Shown: positions 1 through 7,207 of the stretch, piece after piece | Numbering within the stretch: the first letter of the stretch is position 1 | Layout: every line of letters begins with the position of its first letter | Assembly: GCF_002803845.1 (NCBI RefSeq) | Contig: NZ_CP024985.1 | Location: 4,712,001-4,776,000 of the forward strand | From: Streptomyces lavendulae subsp. lavendulae | Lineage (GTDB): Bacteria; Actinomycetota; Actinomycetes; Streptomycetales; Streptomycetaceae | Direction: 5' to 3' | DNA length: 64,000 nt | Notes under the pieces: model-generated | Seen by the model: only the letters and a program-made list of their open reading frames with translations | Told to the model about the DNA's origin: nothing | Databases searched by the model: none | Translations under genes and position numbers: made by a program

Positions 1-317
1 GCGAGTCGCTGGTGCTGCTCGCGGACGTCCCCGGAGCCGGCACGGTCGGCTTCGCGCAGGTCTACCGGGCCTTCTCCTCCCTCACCCTGGGCACGGCGTG
101 GATCCTGAACGACCTCTACGTCGCCCCGTCCGGCCGCCGCACCGGCGCGGGCCGCGCACTGCTGCGCGAGGTGCTGCGCCGGGCGCGGGAGGAAGGGGTG
201 ACGGGGGTGCAGCTGGAGACCGCCTACGACAACCGGGTCGCGCAGGGGCTGTACGAGTCGGAGGGCTTCGTGCGCGAGGAGTTCCACGTGTACTTCCACG
301 ACTTCGGCCGGTCCTGA
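1..317 (+). CDS. GNAT family N-acetyltransferase (5' end outside window)
   Basis: C-terminal part of an acetyl-CoA dependent N-acetyltransferase; the open frame runs in from the left edge (first complete codon at base 3), so the true start is not visible. The remaining ~105 residues hold the acetyl-CoA loop (RRTGAGRALL, the R/Q-x-x-G-x-G/A signature of motif A) after a beta strand (NDLYVAPS). They end with the typical helix-strand tail in which an aromatic 'LYESEGFVREEF' segment follows the Asn-Arg pair of motif B. The substrate cannot be inferred. It converges on the polymerase gene downstream, with 31 bases between stops. The family is secure, the role unknown. Confidence 0.8.
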   Translation, partial: ESLVLLADVPGAGTVGFAQVYRAFSSLTLGTAWILNDLYVAPSGRRTGAGRALLREVLRRAREEGVTGVQLETAYDNRVAQGLYESEGFVREEFHVYFHDFGRS

Positions 318-348
318 GGCGCGGCCGGAACCCGGCGGCCGGCGCGGT

Positions 349-2076
349 TCATTTGGCGTCGGCGTAGCACTCCACGACCGCGGTGCTGAAGGGGAAGCGG
401 ACCGGGGTGTCGCCGAAGGTGAGGCGGCCCGCCCGGTCGGCGGCGGCCCGGATCGCCCCGGCGACGGCGGGCGCCTCCTCGGCGGGGCAGTGCACGATCA
501 CCTCGTCGTGCTGGAAGAACACCAGCTCCGCGCGCATCCCCGCCGAGGCGAGGGACTGGCGCAGCGCGGCGAGCATCAGCAGGGCCCAGTCGGCGGCGCT
601 GCCCTGGACGACGAAGTTGCGGGTGAAGCGGCCGCGGGCGCGGGTGTCGGCGGAGGCGTAGCTCGGCGTCCAGGCGTCCGGGCGCATCCCGCGGCCTTGG
701 CGGCCGGTGCCGTCCGGGCGCTCCCCGGAGTCCTGCGGCAGGCCCGCCTCGCCCCCGTCGTCCTCGGCGGCGGTCACCGGCGGCGGGCAGGTCCGGCCCA
801 GCCAGGTCCGCACCAGCCGGCCCTCCTCGCCCGCCCGTGCGGCCTCGTCCACGCAGGCCACCGCCTGCGGGAAGCGGCGGCGCAGCGCGGCCAGGTTCTT
901 CAGGCCGTCGCCGGACGTCTGCCCGTAGACCGCGCCGAGCACGGCGATCTTGGCCTGCTCCCGGTCGCCGGAGAAGCCCTGGCGGGAGACGGCCGCGTAG
1001 AGGTCCTCGGCGCGGCCCGCCACCTCCATGAAGGCCGGGTCGCGGGAGATCGCGGCGAGGACGCGCGGCTCCATCTGGTCGGCGTCGGCGACGACCAGCC
1101 GCCAGCCGGGATCGGCGACGACCGCCCGCCGGATCACCTTCGGGATCTGCAGGGCCCCGCCGCCGTTGGTGACCCAGCGGCCGGTGAGGGTGCCGCCGGG
1201 GAGGAACTCGGGGCGGAAACGGCCGTCGTGGACCCAGTCGGCCAGCCAGGACCAGCCGTGGGCGGTGTAGATCCGGTACAGCTTCTTGTAGGCGATCAGT
1301 GGTTCCACGGCCGGATGGCCGAGCTCCTGGATCTCCCAGCGCCGGGTGGAGCGCAGCTTGATCCCGGCCTCCGCGAACGCCTTGATGACGTCGGCCGGCA
1401 GATCGGGGCGCACGCGGCGGCCGAACGCGGCGGAGACCTCGTCGGCGAGCGCGGCGAGGCGGCGGGGCTCGCCGCGGCCCGCGTAGCGCTCGCCCAGCAG
1501 CTCGGTCAGCAGGGCGCGGTGGACGTCGGCCCGCCAGGGCAGCCCGGCCCGGTGCATTTCGGCGGCGATCAGGAACGCGGCCGACTCGGAGGCGGTGAGC
1601 AGCCGCATCCGGTCGGGGTGGGCGGTCGCGGCGAGGCGGCGCGTCTGGTCGGCGTGGACGGCGATCAGGGCGTCGAGGGAGACCGGGACGGCGGGCCGCG
1701 GGTCGAAGAGGGAGTCCTGGGTGCCGGGCTCGGCGGCGCGCTGCGGGGGGTCCGCGGGGACGGGCGCGTCGTTGAGGCGCGCCCAGGCGGCGGCCGCGGA
1801 GCGGGGTTCGCCGAAGCGGCCCTCGTGGCCGAGGAGCAGCAGCTCGGCGTCCTCGACGTCGTGGCAGCGCTCGACCCGGACGCCGGCGGCGAGCAGGCGG
1901 GGGTAGACGGCCGCGGTGGACCGCCAGATCCAGCGGGTGGCGGCCGGGGCGGCCCGGACGGCCTCGGCGGGGTCGCGGACGCGCAGGCGGGGGCCGGTGG
2001 CGGGCGGCACGGGCGCGGCGTGCCACCAGCCGTCGCCGTCCTCGGCGAGGGCCCAGGGGCCGGGTGCGTCGCTCAC
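349..2076 (-). CDS. Family-A DNA polymerase (PolA-like, 'bifunctional 3'-5' exonuclease/polymerase' type)
   Basis: 575-aa homologue of the C-terminal half of DNA polymerase I, lacking a 5'-nuclease domain. Palm motif A appears near residue 332 as DADQMEPRVLA (the usual form is DYSQIELR). The O-helix near 372-386 is REQAKIAVLGAVYG, keeping the Arg and Lys that contact the incoming dNTP but with Leu where E. coli Pol I has Phe762. Motif C is FFQHDEV near residue 520. I see no clear DxE exonuclease motif in the first 190 residues, so proofreading may be lost. GTG at 2076 was chosen because the upstream extension (to 2199) is low-complexity Pro/Arg. A separate full-length polA would be expected elsewhere in the genome; this is the small divergent actinobacterial paralogue, probably for repair or specialised synthesis. 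Confidence 0.85.
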   Translation of the reverse strand: MSDAPGPWALAEDGDGWWHAAPVPPATGPRLRVRDPAEAVRAAPAATRWIWRSTAAVYPRLLAAGVRVERCHDVEDAELLLLGHEGRFGEPRSAAAAWARLNDAPVPADPPQRAAEPGTQDSLFDPRPAVPVSLDALIAVHADQTRRLAATAHPDRMRLLTASESAAFLIAAEMHRAGLPWRADVHRALLTELLGERYAGRGEPRRLAALADEVSAAFGRRVRPDLPADVIKAFAEAGIKLRSTRRWEIQELGHPAVEPLIAYKKLYRIYTAHGWSWLADWVHDGRFRPEFLPGGTLTGRWVTNGGGALQIPKVIRRAVVADPGWRLVVADADQMEPRVLAAISRDPAFMEVAGRAEDLYAAVSRQGFSGDREQAKIAVLGAVYGQTSGDGLKNLAALRRRFPQAVACVDEAARAGEEGRLVRTWLGRTCPPPVTAAEDDGGEAGLPQDSGERPDGTGRQGRGMRPDAWTPSYASADTRARGRFTRNFVVQGSAADWALLMLAALRQSLASAGMRAELVFFQHDEVIVHCPAEEAPAVAGAIRAAADRAGRLTFGDTPVRFPFSTAVVECYADAK

Positions 2077-2213
2077 GGGTGCGAGTGTCCCACCCGGGTC
2101 CGACAAGGGCCTTCCCGGCGGGGCCCGCGCGGCGGGGCCGGGCACACCGGGAGCGGGCCGGGAGCGGACCGGGACCGACCGGGAGGGCGTGGGGGGCATG
2201 TCAAGCTGAAGGG

Positions 2214-3389
2214 GTGACCGAGTTCGCCGAAACCGTTGACCGCGCCTTCGCCGCCGCCCTCTACGCCCAGGACGACGCCGGGCTGGACACGGGCGCCTCC
2301 GTGCTCGCCGCCGACCCCGCGCGGTGGGGCGGGGTCGGGCGGGAGCTGCTCGCGCGCGGGGAGGCGTACGTCCGGCAGGCCTGGGAGCGGGGCTGGCAGC
2401 CCGCCGACGTGCTGCGGCTGGTCCGCCGCGACCTGGACGGGCTCCACCTGGAGATCACCGCCGACCTGGTCGCCGCCGAGGCGCGCCGCTACGCACGCCT
2501 CCCGGAGCGGTGGACCGACGCCGAGGTCTGGTGGGACGAGGACGGGGCGTACGCCGAACAGCTCGCGCGCCGGGTCAAGGCCGACCGGTTCACCCTGGCC
2601 ACCGCCGTCCTGGAGGTGATGCGGCTGCTGATCCGGCTGCCGTCGATCGAGCCGGTCGGCCCGCTCCCCGGCGACCTCACGGAGCAGGCGCACGCGCACA
2701 TCGAGCCGCGGATGCTGGGCCGGATCCGGGCGCTGCTGGCGAAGGCCGAGGCGACGACCTACCCGGAGGAGGCCGAGGCGCTCAGCGCGAAGGCGCAGGA
2801 GCTGATGGCCCGCCACACGGTGGACGAGGCGCTGCTGGCCGCGCGCGGCGGCGGCCCGGCGCAGGTCCCGGCGGCCTGCCGGATCGGGGTGGAGCCCCCG
2901 TACGAGGAGGCCAAGGCGGTGCTGCTGGACGCGGTGGCCACCGCCAACCGCTGCCGGGCGGTGTGGAACAGCGGCTTCGAGTTCTCCACGGTGGTCGGCT
3001 TCGAGAGCGACCTGGAGGCGGTGGAGCTGCTGCACACCTCGCTGCTCGTGCAGGGCACGGCGGCGATGACCCGGGCCGAAGCGGCGCAGCGGGCCGGCGG
3101 GCGCAAGCGGACCAAGACCTTCCGGCAGTCCTTCCTGCTCGCCTACGCCAGCCGGCTCGGCCGCCGGCTGGCGGAGACCGCCGAGCACACGGCCACCGAG
3201 GCGGCGGACAACCTGCCCGCCCTGGTGGCCCGGGACGTGGCCGTCACCTCGCGGGCGGAGGAGATGTTCCCCCGGACCACGACGACCCGGCTGCGCGGCG
3301 CCACCGACCACGCGGGCTGGGAGGACGGCACGGCGGCCGCCGACGCCGCGCACGTGGGCGCGGGGCGGCGGCGGCCCCCGCTGCCGTAA
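2214..3389 (+). CDS. DUF2786 domain-containing protein
   Basis: 391-aa soluble protein starting at GTG 2214, divergent from the polymerase gene with 137 bases between starts. The recognisable DUF2786 segment lies near residues 165-210 (RIRALLAKAEATTYPEEAEALSAKAQELMARH), a short helical module found mostly in actinobacteria and phages. A long helical region follows, then an Arg-rich C-terminal tail. The upstream reading-frame extension to 2064 is rejected because it is Arg/Gly/Pro-rich and overlaps the polymerase gene. Function unknown; no catalytic motif is evident. Confidence 0.75.
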   Translation: MTEFAETVDRAFAAALYAQDDAGLDTGASVLAADPARWGGVGRELLARGEAYVRQAWERGWQPADVLRLVRRDLDGLHLEITADLVAAEARRYARLPERWTDAEVWWDEDGAYAEQLARRVKADRFTLATAVLEVMRLLIRLPSIEPVGPLPGDLTEQAHAHIEPRMLGRIRALLAKAEATTYPEEAEALSAKAQELMARHTVDEALLAARGGGPAQVPAACRIGVEPPYEEAKAVLLDAVATANRCRAVWNSGFEFSTVVGFESDLEAVELLHTSLLVQGTAAMTRAEAAQRAGGRKRTKTFRQSFLLAYASRLGRRLAETAEHTATEAADNLPALVARDVAVTSRAEEMFPRTTTTRLRGATDHAGWEDGTAAADAAHVGAGRRRPPLP

Positions 3390-3411
3390 GCGGCCCGGGC
3401 CGTCGGGCCGG

Positions 3412-3467
3412 CGGGCGGTCGGGCGGTCGGGCGGTCGGGCCGTCGGGCCGTCGGGCGGTCGGGCCGG
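3412..3467. repeat. Tandem octamer repeat (7 copies of CGGGCSGT)
   Basis: Seven contiguous 8-base units of the form CGGGCGGT or CGGGCCGT fill the space between the DUF2786 stop (3389) and the stop of the convergent tatA-like gene (3469). The last copy differs at its final base. The unit length is not a multiple of three and the array is non-coding. It looks like a slippage-prone simple-sequence tract. Confidence 0.85.
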
Positions 3468-3468
3468 T

Positions 3469-3666
3469 CTAGGCGGCCGGGGTCTCCGGGCGGGTCTCCG
3501 GCCGGGTGCCGTCCTCGCCGCGCATGGCCCGGGCCTCCGACTTCAGGATGCGCGCCGACTTCCCCAGGGAACGGGCCATGTCGGGCAGCTTCTTGGAGCC
3601 GAACAGCAGCAGGCACACCACCAGGACGATGATCAGGTGCCAGGGCTCAAGGCCATTGCGGAGCAT
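3469..3666 (-). CDS. tatA: Twin-arginine translocase TatA/TatE family subunit
   Basis: 65-aa protein with the TatA layout: a very short N-terminus, one hydrophobic helix (HLIIVLVVCLLLFGSKKLP, residues 9-28), the conserved FG hinge with KKLPDMARSLGKS, then an amphipathic helix and an acidic/Pro-Thr tail. TatA oligomers form the membrane-thinning pore for folded twin-arginine substrates. ATG 3666 is chosen over the upstream ATG at 3756 because it starts exactly at the TatA N-terminus. The gene stands alone without tatB/tatC, as second tatA copies often do in streptomycetes. Confidence 0.85.
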   Translation of the reverse strand: MLRNGLEPWHLIIVLVVCLLLFGSKKLPDMARSLGKSARILKSEARAMRGEDGTRPETRPETPAA

Positions 3667-3757
3667 GTGCGTACCCACCTTTCGGACGGCGGCCGGACCG
3701 TGACTGCGGCCGGTTGATGATCCGTCCCATGGAACAGCGGGGCAAGGGTTGCGCACA

Positions 3758-3790
3758 AACCTGAAGAAACCCTGAAGAACCCCTGAAAAC
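3758..3790. promoter_or_regulatory. Three tandem 11-bp direct repeats upstream of the FUSC-type gene
   Basis: AACCTGAAGAA, ACCCTGAAGAA and CCCCTGAAAAC lie head to tail with an exact 11-base period, so CTGAA recurs once per helical turn. The array ends 16 bases before the ATG at 3807. Spaced 11-nt repeats are the usual footprint of OmpR-family response regulators; that reading is inference. Confidence 0.45.
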
Positions 3791-3806
3791 GGCTACGCTC
3801 GACGCC

Positions 3807-5864
3807 ATGAGCTGGCTCCGGGCGCTGAAGCACACCGCCCGCTCGGGCATGACGGTGGAACGGGCCCGGCTGGAGCCCCTCGTCGCGGTCCGGGCCGCCG
3901 CCGGGCTCGCGATCGTCATCGGCTTCGGGCTGGCCTTCCTCGGGCCCGGGGCGGCCGCCAGTTCCGCCTTCGGCGCCTTCATGGCCGCCATCGCGAGCTT
4001 CCAGCAGAGCTGGCGCCCGCGCCCGGTGCTCGCCCTCGCCTCGGGGTTGACCCTGGCCGTCTCCACCTTCGTCGGCTACCTGGTGGGCTCCTCCACCACC
4101 GGGCTCTTCCTGCTGCTGCTCGCCGTCTGGACGTTCGCGGCGGGGCTGCTCTGGGCGGCCGGGCCCACCGCCGGGATCATCGCCTCCGGCAACGTCGCGA
4201 TCATGCTGGTCACGGTCACCCTGCCGACCTCCGTCGCGCAGGCCGCCGGGCACGCCGCGGTGATCGCCGCCGGCGGGGTGGTCCAGGCGCTGCTGATCGT
4301 GCTGTTCCCGGTCCGCCGCTGGGGCGACCGGCGCGACGCCCTGGCCGACGCGCTCGCCGCCGAGGCCGACTACGCCCGCCGGCTGCGGCAGGACCCGGCC
4401 GCCTCCTTCGACCCCGTGCCGCTGATGAAGGCCCGGGACGCCGCCGCCGTCACCGCCCGGCAGGCCCGGCGGCGGCCGGCCGAGCTGCACGGGGCGCGGG
4501 GCCTGGCCGAGCGGATCCGGCCCGTGCTGGCCTCGCTCGCCGACCCGGCCGTCGGGGCTCCCGCGCAGGGTCAGGCCCGGGAGCGGGTGCGGGAACTGCT
4601 CGCCGCCGCCGGGACGGTGCTGGACGCCGCCGCGCACGCCATCCGCCACGGGGAACCCGTACGGCTGCCCGCGCCGGCCCTGTCCGTGCTCAAGGCCCCC
4701 GACCTGCCCGACCTGCTCGGGGGCGCGCCGCTGCGGGCCGCGCGGCGGCTGGCCGCGCTGCTGGACGACGTACTGGAGACGGCCGCGCCCGGGACCGGGC
4801 CGGGGTCCGGGCGGATCGCCGACCCGGCCGAGTCGAGGCTGCGGCCCTCACTGGCCCGGCTGGCGCCGCTGGTGGTGCGGGCCGTACGGGCCGAACTGCG
4901 GCCGGGGTCGCCGATCCTGCGGCACGCCGTACGGGTCACGGCGGTCGCCTGCGCGGGGTACCTGATCGGGCACGCGCTGCCGTTCGGGCACGCCTACTGG
5001 GCGCCGATGACCTCGGTGATGGTGATGCGGCCCGACTTCACCCAGACCTGGTCCCGGGCCGTGGCCCGGTTCGGCGGCACCCTGGTCGGGGTCGGCGCGG
5101 CGACCGCGATCGTGCAGCTGGCGCAGCCCGGGATGTACCTGTCGGGCGCGCTCGCGGTGCTCAGCGCGGGCCTGATGTACGCCCTGATGCGCACCGGGTA
5201 CGCCGTCGCGCAGGTCTTCGTCTCGGCCTACGTGGTCTTCCTGCTCGGCATGGGCGGCGTCCGCTGGGACCAGACGGTCCCCGACCGGATCGCCCTCACC
5301 CTGATCGGCGGGGTCCTGGCGATGGTGGCGTACGCCGTCTACCCCGCCTGGGAGACCCCGCGGCTGCGGGGGCGCCTCGCCGACTGGCTGGCGGCCGTCG
5401 GGCGGTACGCGGCCGCCGTGCTCGGGCAGTACGCCGACCCGGCCGGGGCCCGCCGGGCCGACGTGCGGGAGGCGCTGCTGGCGGCCCGGGACGCCCGGAT
5501 CGCCTGGCAGGAGGCGCTCGCGCGGGCGGCGGGGGAGCCGGTGCGGCACCGGGGGCTGTCCCGTGCGGCCGCCGACGGGGCGGGGGAGGCCCTGGCGGCG
5601 CTGGGCCGCCACGCGATGCTGTGGGAGGCACACCTGCCGGACCGCACCCACGCCCCGGTGCCGGGGGCGGCGGAGCTGGCGCGGGCCCTGCGCGAGGCGA
5701 CCGAGGCGGGGGCGGAGGCGGTCCGGGAGCGGCGGGTTCCGCAGTGGGACGGGGTCCGCGGGCTGCTGCCCGACGGGAATGCCCCGGAAACAGCCGTTCT
5801 GCGCGGAGCCGGGGTACAGCTCCTGGAGGCGCTGGACGAGGTCGCCGAGGCGCTCCGCCCGTAA
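3807..5864 (+). CDS. FUSC family membrane protein (aromatic acid exporter / YccS-like)
   Basis: 685-aa integral membrane protein with the duplicated FUSC architecture. A first hydrophobic block (about residues 30-170, several helices starting VRAAAGLAIVIGFGLAFLG) is followed by a soluble helical region (about 175-355). A second hydrophobic block runs at about 370-515 (HAVRVTAVACAGYLIGHALP, then APMTSVMVMRPDF, the conserved FUSC signature) and ends in a helical cytoplasmic tail. FUSC proteins export aromatic acids or similar small organics by proton-motive force; the substrate here is unknown. The start at ATG 3807 follows the 11-bp repeats. Confidence 0.8.
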   Translation: MSWLRALKHTARSGMTVERARLEPLVAVRAAAGLAIVIGFGLAFLGPGAAASSAFGAFMAAIASFQQSWRPRPVLALASGLTLAVSTFVGYLVGSSTTGLFLLLLAVWTFAAGLLWAAGPTAGIIASGNVAIMLVTVTLPTSVAQAAGHAAVIAAGGVVQALLIVLFPVRRWGDRRDALADALAAEADYARRLRQDPAASFDPVPLMKARDAAAVTARQARRRPAELHGARGLAERIRPVLASLADPAVGAPAQGQARERVRELLAAAGTVLDAAAHAIRHGEPVRLPAPALSVLKAPDLPDLLGGAPLRAARRLAALLDDVLETAAPGTGPGSGRIADPAESRLRPSLARLAPLVVRAVRAELRPGSPILRHAVRVTAVACAGYLIGHALPFGHAYWAPMTSVMVMRPDFTQTWSRAVARFGGTLVGVGAATAIVQLAQPGMYLSGALAVLSAGLMYALMRTGYAVAQVFVSAYVVFLLGMGGVRWDQTVPDRIALTLIGGVLAMVAYAVYPAWETPRLRGRLADWLAAVGRYAAAVLGQYADPAGARRADVREALLAARDARIAWQEALARAAGEPVRHRGLSRAAADGAGEALAALGRHAMLWEAHLPDRTHAPVPGAAELARALREATEAGAEAVRERRVPQWDGVRGLLPDGNAPETAVLRGAGVQLLEALDEVAEALRP

Positions 5865-5894
5865 AAGGTGATCAACAGTGACGGGTGCGGCACC

Positions 5895-5922
5895 GCGCGT
5901 GCACGTGCATCTGCCCATGCAT
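5895..5922. promoter_or_regulatory. Operator-like site 1 (TGCACGTGCA core) upstream of the DUF397 gene
   Basis: The core palindrome TGCACGTGCA is at 5900-5909. The surrounding 28 bases (5895-5922) reappear as a reverse complement at 6989-7016 with a single mismatch. The site abuts the -35 position of the candidate promoter of the DUF397 gene, so a bound protein would block RNA polymerase. Confidence 0.65.
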
Positions 5923-5945
5923 GCGCTGGTGAACACAGCTATGAT
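5917..5945 (+). promoter_or_regulatory. Candidate promoter of the DUF397 gene
   Basis: TATGAT at 5940-5945 is a good -10 hexamer; the hexamer 17 bases upstream (5917-5922) is a weak -35 and lies inside operator site 1. Transcription would begin near 5952, about 30 bases before GTG 5983. A weak -35 overlapped by a palindrome suggests regulated expression. Confidence 0.4.
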
Positions 5946-5982
5946 CCGGTGGAGTTGACATCTGCACTATCGGGGGCTTCCT

Positions 5983-6228
5983 GTGGACCACGCGTACAAC
6001 GGGATGGCAGCTGCAGAACTCGCTTCCTTGTATGAGCTGACCTGGCAGAAGAGCAGACACAGCAACTCGCAGGGATCCTGCGTGGAGTTCGCCAAACTGC
6101 CCGGCGGCGACGTCGCCATGCGCAATTCGCGCTTTCCCGACGGACCGGCGCTCGTGTACACGCCGGCCGAGATCGAGGCGCTGCTGCTGGGCGTCAAGGA
6201 CGGGGAGTTCGATCATCTGATCGGCTGA
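5983..6228 (+). CDS. DUF397 protein (partner of WhiJ-like regulators)
   Basis: 81-aa protein with the DUF397 signature: WQKSRHSNSQGSCVEFAKLPGG followed by a VAMRNSRFPDGPALVYTPAEIEALL strand-turn-helix. In Streptomyces such proteins are encoded beside WhiJ-type HTH regulators and are thought to act with them as developmental switches, as described for whiJ and abaA loci. GTG 5983 is chosen because the reading frame opens there and the promoter -10 lies just upstream. The gene converges on the HATPase gene, and the HTH regulator lies beyond it. Confidence 0.85.
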   Translation: MDHAYNGMAAAELASLYELTWQKSRHSNSQGSCVEFAKLPGGDVAMRNSRFPDGPALVYTPAEIEALLLGVKDGEFDHLIG

Positions 6229-6253
6229 CGGAACAGCGCACCCAATCGAGCCA

Positions 6254-6263
6254 TGCACGTGCA
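6254..6263. promoter_or_regulatory. Operator-like site 2 (TGCACGTGCA) at the 3' ends of the convergent pair
   Basis: A perfect copy of the ten-base palindrome sits 25 bases after the DUF397 stop and immediately before the terminator hairpin. Only the core plus a few flanking bases match sites 1 and 3. Its position away from any start codon is unusual. Confidence 0.5.
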
Positions 6264-6300
6264 CTGGCCGGGACTGATCGAAACGATCAACCCCGGCCAG
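6264..6300. terminator. Bidirectional terminator hairpin between convergent genes
   Basis: Arms CTGGCCGGGACTGATCG (6264-6280) and CGATCAACCCCGGCCAG (6284-6300) pair over 17 positions with two mismatches around an AAA loop. It separates the DUF397 stop from the HATPase stop at 6353 and can serve both strands. Confidence 0.7.
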
Positions 6301-6352
6301 TTGTCCTGTTCGTGACGTTGTGTCCCCCGTTGGCGCGAACCCGTCGGGAGGG

Positions 6353-6862
6353 TCAGTCCTGGAGCATGAAGAGCGCCCAGACGACCTTGCCGGTCAGCCT
6401 GCCCGCGAGCGGGTGCCAGCCCCAGTTGTCGCTGTAGGCGTCCACGAGGAACAGCCCGCGCCCCGACTCCAGGTCGCAGTTCTCGTCCGTCCGCTCCGGT
6501 GCGAACGCGCCGCCCGGCCGCTCCTCGCTGGGGTCGCGCACCGCGCACACCAGCCGGGTGCTCCACCGCATCAGGTGCAGTCGTACGGAGCCCTCGGGCT
6601 CCCCGCAGCAGCCGCGCGCGTCGTCCGGCAGGGCGTGCCGCAGCGCGTTGGTGACGAGTTCGGACACGACCAGCGAGACGTCGTCGAAGCGGTCGTCCAG
6701 GCCCCACTGGGACAGGGTGGACCGGGTGAACGAGCGGGCGCCGCGCACCGCCTCGAACCGGGCGGGCAGGGCGCAGGTCGCGGACCCGGAGACAGCCGTG
6801 GGGTCGACCGGGGGCAGCCCCTGCCGTAACGGCTCTAGCACGGTCGATCCATTCGTCCCCAT
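6353..6862 (-). CDS. ATP-binding (HATPase_c, RsbW-like) anti-sigma-type protein
   Basis: 169-aa member of the large streptomycete family of single-domain GHKL ATPases related to RsbW/SpoIIAB. The N-box is visible as VSELVTNALRHALPD, the G1 position as AVRDPS and the G2 loop as ESGRGLFLVDAYSDNWGW, all in the right order. Such proteins bind ATP and either sequester sigma factors or act as regulators paired with DUF397/HTH neighbours. Start chosen at ATG 6862, preceded by GGGAG at suitable spacing; the frame is open to 7051, but that extension overlaps the regulatory site. Together with the DUF397 and HTH genes it forms the classic whiJ/abaA-like trio. Confidence 0.8.
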   Translation of the reverse strand: MGTNGSTVLEPLRQGLPPVDPTAVSGSATCALPARFEAVRGARSFTRSTLSQWGLDDRFDDVSLVVSELVTNALRHALPDDARGCCGEPEGSVRLHLMRWSTRLVCAVRDPSEERPGGAFAPERTDENCDLESGRGLFLVDAYSDNWGWHPLAGRLTGKVVWALFMLQD

Positions 6863-6988
6863 GCGAGGCACTCCCGGGATTCGCGGACGGCGCGGCGGCT
6901 TTGTCCGAAGAGAACTGCGGGGTGGGTCCGGCGCCGGCGCGAAGAGCACGCAGGTGCGCGGCACCATCGTTCCGAATGGCGAAGCCGG

Positions 6989-7016
6989 ATGCAAGGGCAG
7001 ATGCACGTGCACGCGC
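6989..7016. promoter_or_regulatory. Operator-like site 3 (inverted copy of site 1) in the divergent promoter region
   Basis: Core TGCACGTGCA at 7002-7011; 27 of 28 bases match the reverse complement of 5895-5922. It lies in the 345-base gap between the starts of the HATPase gene (6862, minus) and the HTH gene (7208, plus), where it could control both. Nothing else is recognisable in the gap except A/T-richer sequence around 7040-7110, which probably holds the HTH gene promoter. Confidence 0.65.
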
Positions 7017-7207
7017 CGGACCTGTCCACTCCCGTGACGGTTCTTGCTCATTTCTTCCTACGCATACTTACGGACTTCTTTTCCGGGACGCCGGATTCCG
7101 TTACAGAACGAGTACGGTCCGATGCGTTTTGGTGGCAGACTCTCGCACCGGGGTACGGGGGCCCACGACGCACACGCGCAGACATTGCGATGGGGAGGGC
7201 AGGACTA

